NCBI RefSeq assembly: GCF_023284025.1
Contig: NZ_JAKIKR010000009.1
Coordinates: 1-64,000, forward strand
Origin: Shewanella abyssi
GTDB lineage: Bacteria > Pseudomonadota > Gammaproteobacteria > Enterobacterales > Shewanellaceae
Reading direction: 5' to 3'
Length of the DNA stretch: 64,000 nucleotides
A program made the position numbers and the translations under genes. Positions 26,080 to 34,585 of the stretch are shown in pieces. Position 1 is the first letter of the stretch. Every line of letters starts with the position of its first letter. Below the pieces are notes generated by a model. The model did no database searches and was not told the origin of the DNA. It was given only the letters and a program-made list of their open reading frames with translations.

Positions 26080-26961
26080 ATGCAACTGTTCGTTAAAGAT
26101 TTAACTGTTATCGATTTTTCTTATCTATGCCCTATACGTGGCATGGTGGGTGAAAGTTGGATTGTCGATGTTTTGCTCGACGGTGGATTAGACGAGCAAA
26201 ACATGGTGCTCGATTTTGCCAAAGTGAAGCGCACCATTAAGAGTACTATTGATGATATCGCTGATCATCGTCTGTTGGTTCCAACCGCTTGTAGTGAGGC
26301 TCGCTGGCAGCAGCAAGGCGACAGAGTATGGATGGATTTTAACAGTCAGCAAGGCGACATGCATTTAGCCTGTCCTGCAGAAGCATTCGCCTTAATACCC
26401 AGTGAAATTATCGACTTTGAAAGCGTTAATAGCTTTCTGCAAAAAGCGCTAAAAGAGGTCTTGCCTGCGAACGTAGAAGGGATCTCTTTGACCTTAAGAA
26501 ATGAGATCCATGACGCTCCATTTTACCATTATACCCATGGCTTGAAGAAGCACGATGGCAACTGCCAACGTATTGCTCATGGGCACAGAAGCCCGGTTAC
26601 CGTATTCGAAAACGGCATAGCTGCCCCTAAGTGGGAGGAGTACTGGGCTAAACGCTGGCACGATATCTACCTTGGTAGCGAAGAAGATAGTGTATCGGTG
26701 GACACCTTAACGCTGTCACCACAAACAAAGGTAAGCGACAGCACTCATTTAGGTTTTCATTATCAAGCGCCCCAAGGCGACTTCCAGCTTGCCATGCCAA
26801 AAGCGTGTTGTGATGTGTTACCACACGATACAACAGTGGAGTTGTTAGCCGACTATATGGTGCAAACCTTGTCAGCAAAAGTCCCTAGCAGTGATTTTAA
26901 AGTGATCGCCTTTGAAGGGGTTGGCAAGGGTGCAATAGCCAGCCGCAGCGCAAATAGCTAA
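26080..26961 (+). CDS. 6-carboxytetrahydropterin synthase-like (QueD/PTPS) protein with two domains
   Basis: The 293-residue protein is more than twice the length of QueD (about 120). The N-terminal part has the PTPS pattern SWIVDVLLDGG followed by MVLDFAKVKR and DDIADHRLLVP. However, the residues at the usual HGH zinc site read GES. A second, partial PTPS-like region from about 150 carries HYTHG and the HGH motif in CQRIAHGHRS. PTPS-fold enzymes act on pterins, including the queuosine precursor. One domain may be structural and the other catalytic. It is followed after 17 bases by the M23 peptidase gene on the same strand, so the two are probably cotranscribed. A Fur-like site lies upstream. 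Confidence 0.7.
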   Translation: MQLFVKDLTVIDFSYLCPIRGMVGESWIVDVLLDGGLDEQNMVLDFAKVKRTIKSTIDDIADHRLLVPTACSEARWQQQGDRVWMDFNSQQGDMHLACPAEAFALIPSEIIDFESVNSFLQKALKEVLPANVEGISLTLRNEIHDAPFYHYTHGLKKHDGNCQRIAHGHRSPVTVFENGIAAPKWEEYWAKRWHDIYLGSEEDSVSVDTLTLSPQTKVSDSTHLGFHYQAPQGDFQLAMPKACCDVLPHDTTVELLADYMVQTLSAKVPSSDFKVIAFEGVGKGAIASRSANS

Positions 26962-26978
26962 TATTTTTAGGAGTCACT

Positions 26979-27821
26979 TTGAGTAAAGTAATCCCCATTG
27001 TCATAGCAAGTATCGCCAGTATGTTGTCTTTTCAGGCAAGTGCTCAAGTTGAATTAAAGGGTAACTTTACCCAAGGTTCGTTAATTCGCGCCAAGGTTCA
27101 ACCGGGTACTTTGGTGTATTTAAACGATGCACCGATTGATGTTAATGCTGAGGGGCAATTTGCGTTTGGTTTTGCAAGAGAAGCCGAGCTCGAGCAGTTG
27201 CTGAAACTGGTATATCCTGACGGCTTAACTGAGCTTAAGCCACTTAACTTAGCTAAGCGAGAGTACAAGATCCAAAAGGTGAATGGGATCAGCAAGAAAA
27301 TCATGAAGCCTGATCCCACGGCCCTGAGTCGTTCGGCACAAGACAGTAAGCAGGTTAAGGCGGCGCGGACACAATTTACTGAAAGTAACGCGTTTAGCCA
27401 AACGTTTATCTGGCCACTCACTGGTCGTATTTCAGGTGTATATGGCAGTCAACGTGTGTATAACGGTAAACCTGGTACGCCACATTATGGGGTAGATGTT
27501 GCCGCTAAAACGGGGACGATAGTGGTTGCGCCTGCTGATGGTATTATATCGCTTTCTGTTTCAGATATGTTTTACTCAGGCGGGACGATGATTATTGACC
27601 ATGGCTACGGTGTCAGTTCAAGCTTTTTGCATTTGAGTAAGTTGTACGTTAAAGAGGGTCAAGAGGTTAAGCAGGGCGATAAGGTCGCTGAAGTCGGCGC
27701 CACAGGCCGCGCCACAGGACCACATCTTGATTGGCGAGTTAATTGGTATCAGATGCGGCTCGACCCAACCACCATAGTCCCTTCGATGAAGAGCGTACTG
27801 GAAAAGCAAGCAGCGAACTAA
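26979..27821 (+). CDS. M23-family (LytM-like) peptidase, exported
   Basis: The product has 280 residues. A signal peptide (about 1-22, ending ASA) precedes an N-terminal beta region and the LytM/M23 domain (about 140-265). The first zinc-binding motif is HYGVD (HxxxD). The later active-site motif is GPHLDW rather than the usual HxH, so one canonical His ligand is Asp. The role is peptidoglycan endopeptidase or, if the zinc site is impaired, amidase-activator-like. The TTG start at 26979 is chosen because AGGAG lies seven bases upstream. It is the second gene of a likely operon with the PTPS-like gene, with a terminator after it. Confidence 0.82.
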   Translation: MSKVIPIVIASIASMLSFQASAQVELKGNFTQGSLIRAKVQPGTLVYLNDAPIDVNAEGQFAFGFAREAELEQLLKLVYPDGLTELKPLNLAKREYKIQKVNGISKKIMKPDPTALSRSAQDSKQVKAARTQFTESNAFSQTFIWPLTGRISGVYGSQRVYNGKPGTPHYGVDVAAKTGTIVVAPADGIISLSVSDMFYSGGTMIIDHGYGVSSSFLHLSKLYVKEGQEVKQGDKVAEVGATGRATGPHLDWRVNWYQMRLDPTTIVPSMKSVLEKQAAN

Positions 27822-27843
27822 AGGCTGCATCTCCATAGCCAAT

Positions 27844-27873
27844 AAAAAAAGCAGCAATTAAGCTGCTTTTTTG
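27844..27873. terminator. Bidirectional terminator after the M23 peptidase gene
   Basis: AGCAGC-AATTAA-GCTGCT is flanked by an A-run and a T-run. It separates convergent genes. Confidence 0.85.
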
Positions 27874-27933
27874 TTATTAGGACTTTTTAAGCTATCAACG
27901 CCTGCTGTCTACCATGCTGAAGTGATAGTGCTA

Positions 27934-28440
27934 TCACTTGTTGCGGTTTCTCCACTTAAACAGGACTGAATACTTCCATAAGGTTTTTATTAAGAAGAAG
28001 GACGTAACAGAAAACAGTAAGCCAAAAACCAAGCAACCTATTAAAAAAGAGGGGCCAATGGTTTCGATTGACGACTCAACCCACTGCCAGCTAGCTTCAA
28101 AAGCAAACGCTTGCGGCTGATGCCCCAGTATTTTTGCCCCTAGCATATAGGCCATATAGAACATAAACGGCATCGTTACCGGGTTTGTGATCCATACAAG
28201 TGCCACAGCAACCGGTAAGTTGACGTTAAACAAAATAGCTAGCGCCGCAGCCAGCACCATCTGAAATGGCATCGGCATCCACGCTACAAATAGTCCTACA
28301 GCGAATGCCCCCGGCGCAGAACGTCTATTGAGCGCCCATAAATTGGGCTTTAGTAACAGGTCGCCGAACATGCGTAGATTCTTATGATTACGCAGTGTTT
28401 CAGGCTTGGGCATAAATCTTTCTATAAATTTTTTTGGCAT
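27934..28440 (-). CDS. DUF2062 inner-membrane protein
   Basis: The 168-residue protein begins with a basic segment and then has three or more membrane helices. The DUF2062 signature is seen in FAVGLFVAWMPMPFQMVLAA and in the following WITNPVTMPFMFYMAYMLG. The family is widespread and of unknown function, often adjacent to comEC/msbA/lpxK in gammaproteobacteria, as here. It is transcribed divergently from comEC with only 32 bases between the start codons. Confidence 0.85.
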   Translation of the reverse strand: MPKKFIERFMPKPETLRNHKNLRMFGDLLLKPNLWALNRRSAPGAFAVGLFVAWMPMPFQMVLAAALAILFNVNLPVAVALVWITNPVTMPFMFYMAYMLGAKILGHQPQAFAFEASWQWVESSIETIGPSFLIGCLVFGLLFSVTSFFLIKTLWKYSVLFKWRNRNK

Positions 28441-28472
28441 AACTCGAATTTGCTGTCTTAACTTACTTCATT

Positions 28473-30839
28473 ATGAATGGATTCATGTGTGGCTTTTGCG
28501 CCACTATATTATCAGCAATGGTCTGGCCATCGCTCCCTCAGCTGTCTCTATTGCCGCTGTGTATTTTAATGGCGCTGATCTTGATCCGGCGTATCCCAAT
28601 GTTAGCTGGTTGCTTATTCGCACTCAGCTGGATAACGATGTTCTATGCGTTATTAATGGACTGGGACACGACTGAAAATGTCGATACTATCCATATTAAG
28701 GGCGAAATCATATCACTAGTTCATGCAAACGGCGACTGGATTAGTATGGATATTATGCTGGTTGATTCAATTTTGCCCCACAAGCTAACAAGAAAGCTTA
28801 GATTATCGTGGTCAAAGCCGCCAACGGTAAGGGTTGGCCAGCAGTGGTTATTCACCATTAAGCCCAAGCCGATTACAGGCCCGCTAAACCAAGGAGGGTT
28901 TAATCAGCAGAAATACTTACTGAGTAAACATATTTTTGCTAAAGGTAAAGTCACAGCGGGGCGGCTGTTAAGTGACAACAAAGGCGTTAGAGATAAACTC
29001 ATTGAACAGTTGAAACCCGCATTGGCTGGCTACGCCGCGCAAGACTTGTTGCTTGCACTGCTGGTCGGCGAGCGAAGCTTGATGACATCAGATCGTTGGC
29101 AGCAGTTGCGAAACACGGGTACGGGTCATTTGTTCGCGATATCAGGGTTACATCTATCGGTTGCTTGCTTGTGGATATATCTGGTTAGTAAAACATTACT
29201 GTTTAACCTTTTACCGACTCAAGGGCGACGAAACAGTGTTGTCGCTATGGTGCTCTGTGCCGTTACTGCCATTGCTTACGCCTATCTAGCCGGCTTTTCG
29301 GTGTCGACTCAGCGCGCCCTCATCATGCTGTTAACCTATATTTCGTCATGGCTATTTAGCCGTTTTTCAACTAGCTGGGAAAGATTGCTATATGCGCTGT
29401 TCATGGTGCTATTACTGGATCCGTTGAGCCCGCTAAGTGCAAGTTTTTGGTTGTCCTTTACAGCACTAATAGTGATCTTGGTCACCGTAGGGAAGTTTGA
29501 ACCGCAACGGTTTGAAGCAGTTGCAACCAAAGTAGAATCACGCCAGCCTGCGGTGATTTCAATTCCCCAAGTATTACTTAAACAAGCAATGATTGGCTTC
29601 AGAGCCACTTTGCAATGGGTCGTAGCATTTTGGGCTATACAGTGGCGATTGGCACTGGTATTGGGCGGAGTACAAGCAATATTTTTTGCAGGCACCTCAG
29701 TAATTAGCATCGCAGTAAACCTTATTTTGGTGCCTTGGTTCAGTTTTATTGTTTTGCCGATTTCGCTGTTGTCCCTGTTGATCTTTATCATGGCGATATT
29801 GGTTGGTGTTGATGCTGAATTAGTTAATTTTTTCTGGTTGAGCCAATTAACGATGGAGCCCGTTCTCATGTTATTAGACATAGGCAGTCGTATTCCATTT
29901 GCTTGGCTTGGTTTATCAATGCAGTGGATAGCGGTCGTTATTTGCGCTGTACTAGGTGTTTGGCTCTGTTGTCAGTTTCGCACCCTGCGTTGGCGCTTAG
30001 CATTTAGTGTCATGACGCTTCCTGCGGTGATATTGGCTTTTCAAGCGATATTTGGTATTCAACAGCAGCAGTGGAAAGTACATCTATTGGATGTAGGCCA
30101 AGGTTTGTCGGCCGTTATTGAGCGTAATGGCCGCGCCATTATTTATGATACCGGAGCCAGTTTTGGTGCAAACTTTAGTTATGCCGAACGTATCATTTTG
30201 CCATTTTTAAACAGTAAAGGTATTACGAAAGTAGACTTCTTAGTGATTAGCCATGCAGATAATGACCATGCTGGTGGTGCATCAGTCATTATGGAGGCTT
30301 TCCCTGAGGCTATTGTCATATCCGATGATAAGAGATGGGGTATGGTTAATTGCCGACCTAAAAACCTGCTGTGGCAAGCAATCAACCTCGAGATCATTGG
30401 CCCTTTAATACCCGCCAAAGGTAATAATGGTTCATGTGTGATTCGTTTTGCTAACGGCGATAACAGTCTGTTGTTAACCGGAGATATTGAGCATGAAGCT
30501 GAGCAAAAGCTGATACATCATAAAGGGATAGAGAGTGATGTGATGACAGCGCCACATCACGGCAGCAGAACCTCCTCTAGTGACGGTTTTATTAATGCAG
30601 TATCACCGCAATTGGTGTTGTTTCCTGCTGGGTTTAATAATCGCTATGGTTTTCCTAAAAAGGATATTTTGAGGCGTTACCATGATTTTGGGATCGATAC
30701 CTTGATCAGCGGAGAGCAGGGGCAAGTCAGTGTTGTTTTTCAGTCAAATAGTATTAATATTTATACATATCGCTCAGATTTTGCGCCGTTTTGGTATAAC
30801 CAAGTGTTTAGGTTTGGTGAGAACAAAAATTCAGAGTAG
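28473..30839 (+). CDS. comEC: DNA internalization-related competence protein ComEC/Rec2
   Basis: The 788-residue protein has the full ComEC architecture. N-terminal helices and a soluble DUF4131-type segment come first. The Competence domain (about 200-500) contains GTGHLFAISGLHLSV and about eight helices. The C-terminal metallo-beta-lactamase-like domain contains LLDVGQGLSAVIE, the motif SHADNDHAGG and a later PHHGSRTSS. The family forms the inner-membrane channel for single-stranded DNA uptake. The start ATG at 28473 has no strong ribosome binding site. msbA follows after 33 bases, so expression may be linked to the lipid A genes. Confidence 0.93.
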   Translation: MNGFMCGFCATILSAMVWPSLPQLSLLPLCILMALILIRRIPMLAGCLFALSWITMFYALLMDWDTTENVDTIHIKGEIISLVHANGDWISMDIMLVDSILPHKLTRKLRLSWSKPPTVRVGQQWLFTIKPKPITGPLNQGGFNQQKYLLSKHIFAKGKVTAGRLLSDNKGVRDKLIEQLKPALAGYAAQDLLLALLVGERSLMTSDRWQQLRNTGTGHLFAISGLHLSVACLWIYLVSKTLLFNLLPTQGRRNSVVAMVLCAVTAIAYAYLAGFSVSTQRALIMLLTYISSWLFSRFSTSWERLLYALFMVLLLDPLSPLSASFWLSFTALIVILVTVGKFEPQRFEAVATKVESRQPAVISIPQVLLKQAMIGFRATLQWVVAFWAIQWRLALVLGGVQAIFFAGTSVISIAVNLILVPWFSFIVLPISLLSLLIFIMAILVGVDAELVNFFWLSQLTMEPVLMLLDIGSRIPFAWLGLSMQWIAVVICAVLGVWLCCQFRTLRWRLAFSVMTLPAVILAFQAIFGIQQQQWKVHLLDVGQGLSAVIERNGRAIIYDTGASFGANFSYAERIILPFLNSKGITKVDFLVISHADNDHAGGASVIMEAFPEAIVISDDKRWGMVNCRPKNLLWQAINLEIIGPLIPAKGNNGSCVIRFANGDNSLLLTGDIEHEAEQKLIHHKGIESDVMTAPHHGSRTSSSDGFINAVSPQLVLFPAGFNNRYGFPKKDILRRYHDFGIDTLISGEQGQVSVVFQSNSINIYTYRSDFAPFWYNQVFRFGENKNSE

Positions 30840-30872
30840 AATATCTCTTTTGCCAATACGTAAATTCTCTCA

Positions 30873-32687
30873 ATGACAACATCTCCTAAAAATGAAGTCT
30901 GGACAGTCTTTAAGCGCCTTCTCGGCTATTTGAAACCGCTTAAAAAAATACTGTTTTTTGCCGTTATTGGCTTAACGATGTACGCATTAGTTGATGCGAC
31001 ATTTATTGCGGTCATAAAACCTTTCATTGATGAAGGCTTTGGCGGTCAAGCAGCTTCAGCTGCTGGCGGCTTAACTAACCTCGATCTTGGCACCAGTGAT
31101 GGTTTTAGCTCTAACAGCGACGTATTACTCATTGCACCTTTTGTGGTGATAGTGCTCTTTAGTCTGCGCGGCCTAGCAAATTTTTTGTCTACTTACTGTA
31201 TTTCTTATATGAGTGCTCGAGTCATAATGGATATGCGCCAAGAGGTGTTTGAACATTATTTAACTCTGCCTGTGAGTTATATGGATAATGAAAACACTGG
31301 TAATCTTATCTCCCGCGTGACTTACGATACGGAACAAATAGCCCGTGCGTCCGGTAGTGCGCTAATCACCATAGTGCGTGACAGTATTACCGTCATCGGC
31401 ATGATAAGTATTATGTTCTATTTTTCATGGAAATTATCACTGGTTATTTTGGTAGTCGGTCCCATTATCGGATTGGTCATTACGGTTGTTAGTCGCCGTT
31501 TTAGAAAGGTATCGAAGAATATACAAGCCGCAATGGGCGGCGTTACCGCAGCAACAGAGCAGATGCTCAAAGGCCATAAGAATGTACTGTCTTTTGGTGG
31601 CCAAAAAACAGAAGCGCAGCGCTTTGCTAAAGTAAACGATCAAAACCGCTATCAGACAATGAAACTCGCGACAGCTCAAGCGATTAGTCAACCACTGGTG
31701 ATGATTATTGGCTCGTTTGCTATCGCGTTTATCCTATATGCAGCAAGCATCGATAGCATGAAAGCTGAGCTAACAGCGGGTACCTTTGCGACCATATTGG
31801 GTGCCATGCTAGCGATGTTACAACCGATAAAAAACCTGACTCGCGTTAATGCAGAGTTCCAACGTGGTATTGCAGCGTGTACTACCGTATTTGAATTGCT
31901 AGATACCGAACCTGAACGTGATAGCGGCAAGCTTGAAGTCGACCGTGTTTTTGGTGAACTCGCATTTAGTAATGTCGATTTTAGTTATTCTGGCCATGAA
32001 AAACTCGCACTAAATGGTATCGACTTTAAAGTTGAACAAGGTCAAACGTTAGCGTTAGTTGGCCGTTCAGGTTCTGGTAAATCGACCATTGCGAGTTTAA
32101 TTACCCGTTTTTATACTGGCCTCAAGTCGGGCGAAATTACCCTCGATGGCATCAATATAGATGATTACAAACTCAGCTCACTACGCAGCCAAATAGCCTT
32201 GGTCTCGCAACAGGTCACCCTATTTAATGACTCAATTGCTAATAACATTGCTTATGCCTACCCAGGTGAAGCCACGCGCGAGCAGATTATTCACGCTGCA
32301 ACACTAGCGCATGCAATGGAGTTTATCGAACCGATGCCGCTGGGACTTGATACTCAAATTGGTGAAAACGGTGTCATGCTATCCGGTGGTCAAAGACAGC
32401 GTATCGCCATAGCGAGAGCGATATTACGTGACTCGCCAGTATTGATTTTGGATGAAGCAACATCGGCGTTAGATACTGAATCGGAAAAAGCGATTCAGGA
32501 AGGCCTCGATAACCTAAGACAAAACCGTACTTCGATTGTGATTGCCCACCGATTATCAACCATTGAAAGTGCAGATCAAATACTTGTGGTTGACCAAGGA
32601 CAGATTGTTGAGCGCGGCACCCATACCTCTTTACTCGCAAAGCAGGGCGTATACTACAACCTGTATCAGATGCAGTTTGGCAGCTAA
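30873..32687 (+). CDS. msbA: Lipid A export ATP-binding/permease protein MsbA
   Basis: The 604-residue ABC exporter half has a six-helix membrane domain (about 1-325) with the typical ENTGNLISRVTYDTEQ coupling region. The ATPase has Walker A GRSGSGKST, the signature LSGGQRQR, Walker B ILDEATSALD and the switch His in IVIAHRLSTIE. MsbA homodimers flip lipid A-core across the inner membrane. lpxK starts at the base after its stop codon, the conserved gammaproteobacterial pairing. Confidence 0.95.
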   Translation: MTTSPKNEVWTVFKRLLGYLKPLKKILFFAVIGLTMYALVDATFIAVIKPFIDEGFGGQAASAAGGLTNLDLGTSDGFSSNSDVLLIAPFVVIVLFSLRGLANFLSTYCISYMSARVIMDMRQEVFEHYLTLPVSYMDNENTGNLISRVTYDTEQIARASGSALITIVRDSITVIGMISIMFYFSWKLSLVILVVGPIIGLVITVVSRRFRKVSKNIQAAMGGVTAATEQMLKGHKNVLSFGGQKTEAQRFAKVNDQNRYQTMKLATAQAISQPLVMIIGSFAIAFILYAASIDSMKAELTAGTFATILGAMLAMLQPIKNLTRVNAEFQRGIAACTTVFELLDTEPERDSGKLEVDRVFGELAFSNVDFSYSGHEKLALNGIDFKVEQGQTLALVGRSGSGKSTIASLITRFYTGLKSGEITLDGINIDDYKLSSLRSQIALVSQQVTLFNDSIANNIAYAYPGEATREQIIHAATLAHAMEFIEPMPLGLDTQIGENGVMLSGGQRQRIAIARAILRDSPVLILDEATSALDTESEKAIQEGLDNLRQNRTSIVIAHRLSTIESADQILVVDQGQIVERGTHTSLLAKQGVYYNLYQMQFGS

Positions 32688-33686
32688 ATGCAGTCTTGGA
32701 TAAACAAGTTATGGTATCAAGATCACCCACTTAGATTTTTTTTGTGGCCGTTATCGGTATTATTTGGCGTAATTACCTGCCTTAGACGAACCTTATTTGC
32801 TTTAGGGATCGCTAAGCAAACGGCACTACCAGTGCCGGTTATTATCGTGGGCAACATTACTGTGGGTGGCAGCGGTAAAACGCCTACGGTTATTTACCTG
32901 ATTGAACTATTGCGCAAGCACGGTTACCACCCCGGTGTAATAAGTCGTGGTTATGGCGTCGACATTGACGGTGTTCGCGCCGTTTTACCGGGTGATACAG
33001 CTGCAAAGGTGGGTGATGAACCTGCAATGCTGGTGGCAAGAACAGCGGTTCCTATGGTCGTTGGCGCTAAAAGAATAGCTGCCGCAAATGAGCTGCTCAA
33101 ACGTTTTAACGTTGATGTGATCATCAGTGATGATGGTCTGCAGCATTATGCCCTTGGACGCGATATCGAACTGATCATTCTCGACGGTGAAAGGCGTCTC
33201 GGCAACGGCATGCTATTACCTGCTGGCCCATTAAGAGAGGGCAAGTGGCGCATGGCGAACGTTGACCATGTCATCATTAATGGCGGGGCAGCGCAGGCAG
33301 CGGAACAGCAGATGCAGCTGCAGCCGATGCAGTGGTTGCCAGTATCAGCCAATGCCGCTGAGCATGCAGCACCTACACCGGAGCAAGCTGTTGTGGCAAT
33401 TGCAGGCATTGGTAATCCAACACGCTTTTTTGATACGTTATCAGGTCTGGGATTTCAGCTCGATAAAGTACATGCATTTGATGATCACAGCGCTTATTCA
33501 GAAGCGGAACTAACAGCACTTGCTGGCGAACGTCCCTTACTGATGACAGAAAAAGATGCGGTGAAATGTCGCGAATTTGCAAAAGATAACTGGTGGTATT
33601 TAGCGGTAGATGCGAAGCTACCACCTTCATTTGATCAACAACTTTTGGCCCGCATTAAACAACTGGCCATAGAGAAACAAAGGTAA
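32688..33686 (+). CDS. lpxK: Tetraacyldisaccharide 4'-kinase LpxK
   Basis: The 332-residue protein has an N-terminal membrane-associating helix and the P-loop [14 protein letters not shown] at about 54-67. It also has [14 protein letters not shown] and the ISDDGLQHY segment. LpxK phosphorylates the 4' position of lipid A disaccharide at the cytoplasmic face of the inner membrane. The ATG directly abuts the msbA stop. The ycaR-type gene follows four bases downstream. Confidence 0.95.
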   Translation: MQSWINKLWYQDHPLRFFLWPLSVLFGVITCLRRTLFALGIAKQTALPVPVIIVGNITVGGSGKTPTVIYLIELLRKHGYHPGVISRGYGVDIDGVRAVLPGDTAAKVGDEPAMLVARTAVPMVVGAKRIAAANELLKRFNVDVIISDDGLQHYALGRDIELIILDGERRLGNGMLLPAGPLREGKWRMANVDHVIINGGAAQAAEQQMQLQPMQWLPVSANAAEHAAPTPEQAVVAIAGIGNPTRFFDTLSGLGFQLDKVHAFDDHSAYSEAELTALAGERPLLMTEKDAVKCREFAKDNWWYLAVDAKLPPSFDQQLLARIKQLAIEKQR

Positions 33687-33690
33687 CAGC

Positions 33691-33867
33691 ATGGCATTTG
33701 ATAAAAAATTACTCGAGATTGTGGCGTGTCCAGTTTGCAAAGGAAAGCTAGAGTACAGCAAAGAAGATCAAAAGCTTATTTGCAAATTTGATAAGATTGC
33801 CTACCCGATAAATGAAGGGATCCCGGTGTTACTTGAGAATAAAGCAGAGCCGCTAATCGAAGGTTAA
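33691..33867 (+). CDS. ycaR: YcaR (UPF0434/Trm112-like) zinc-ribbon protein
   Basis: This is a 58-residue reading frame starting ATG at 33691, four bases after lpxK. The translation begins [20 protein letters not shown] and contains the [16 protein letters not shown] segment typical of the Trm112/UPF0434 family. Only the first Cys pair (CPVC) is intact. The second metal-binding pair of canonical Trm112 is not obvious, apart from one Cys in the LICKF segment. It is in the same operon as msbA-lpxK. Its function in bacteria is poorly defined. Confidence 0.88.
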   Translation: MAFDKKLLEIVACPVCKGKLEYSKEDQKLICKFDKIAYPINEGIPVLLENKAEPLIEG

Positions 33868-33933
33868 CCCTGTTGAAAGGGTTGTTTAGACCCGCTAAGC
33901 AGAGATTGAATTAACCTCTGAATTGATGTCTTT

Positions 33934-33959
33934 AAAAAAGCGCTTTTGAGCGCTTTTTT
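33934..33959 (+). terminator. Terminator of the comEC-msbA-lpxK-ycaR genes
   Basis: AAAAAAGCGCT-TTTG-AGCGCTTTTTT forms a perfect symmetric stem with an A/T flank. Confidence 0.9.
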
Positions 33960-33974
33960 ACTGTCCTCTCGCCC

Positions 33975-34087
33975 AATGGGACTGTCCCATTCTTAGTCTG
34001 TAGCGGCACATGCAACAAGAGTTCAAAGTCCTGTAGGCAAGGGCTGTATTTGCTCCTGCAATACAGACATTCACCACATCCATGTGG
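33975..34087. repeat. Cluster of three hairpins in an intergenic region
   Basis: Perfect inverted repeats follow each other: AATGGGAC-T-GTCCCATT (33975-33991), CTGTATT-N9-AATACAG (34044-34066) and CCACAT-CC-ATGTGG (34074-34087). The pattern resembles a dispersed intergenic repeat element; copy number elsewhere in the genome was not checked. Confidence 0.55.
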
Positions 34088-34585
34088 CTAGCCGATGTTT
34101 GAAGCTAATCGTTATTCTCGGCTCTGAACTGATCAGATACTTATATAAAATGGTATGAGTAGTGGATCATTATTTATAGCTGGTTTGCATAACTCCTTAT
34201 TTCTAGAGTTAATATCTCCATTGGTTAAAATCCGTCAGTATAAGTTGATACTTGCTGATGTCGCTCGCCTTACCTTCTGATAACAACGTCCACCATGACA
34301 GCTCAAAAATAGAATGGATTTAGCCATCATTCCTTTTCAATTACTTAGCTTCTCTCGTGATTAAAAAATGAGCGATCGATCAAAAAACGATCAATTACTG
34401 TTTGTAAATTCACCGCACCCTTTGCTAATATGCCGGCTGGTTTAACTGGTCAGCCCAGAGCTAGTATGCGCTGCGACTCTCTGCTGGCGATTATCTAATA
34501 ATCTTTGTACCAGAAAATTCAAAATAAGAAATCTGTCATTAGATCGGTTTAATTAAGTAAGTTTGACTCTTAGGGGAAATGATTT
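34088..34585. other. Gene-free region before the M11-type protease gene
   Basis: No reading frame with support is seen. A GATCGATC-AAAAAAC-GATC motif lies around 34373-34392, and an AGGGGA box at 34571-34576 serves the following gene. The region presumably contains that gene's promoter. Confidence 0.45.
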
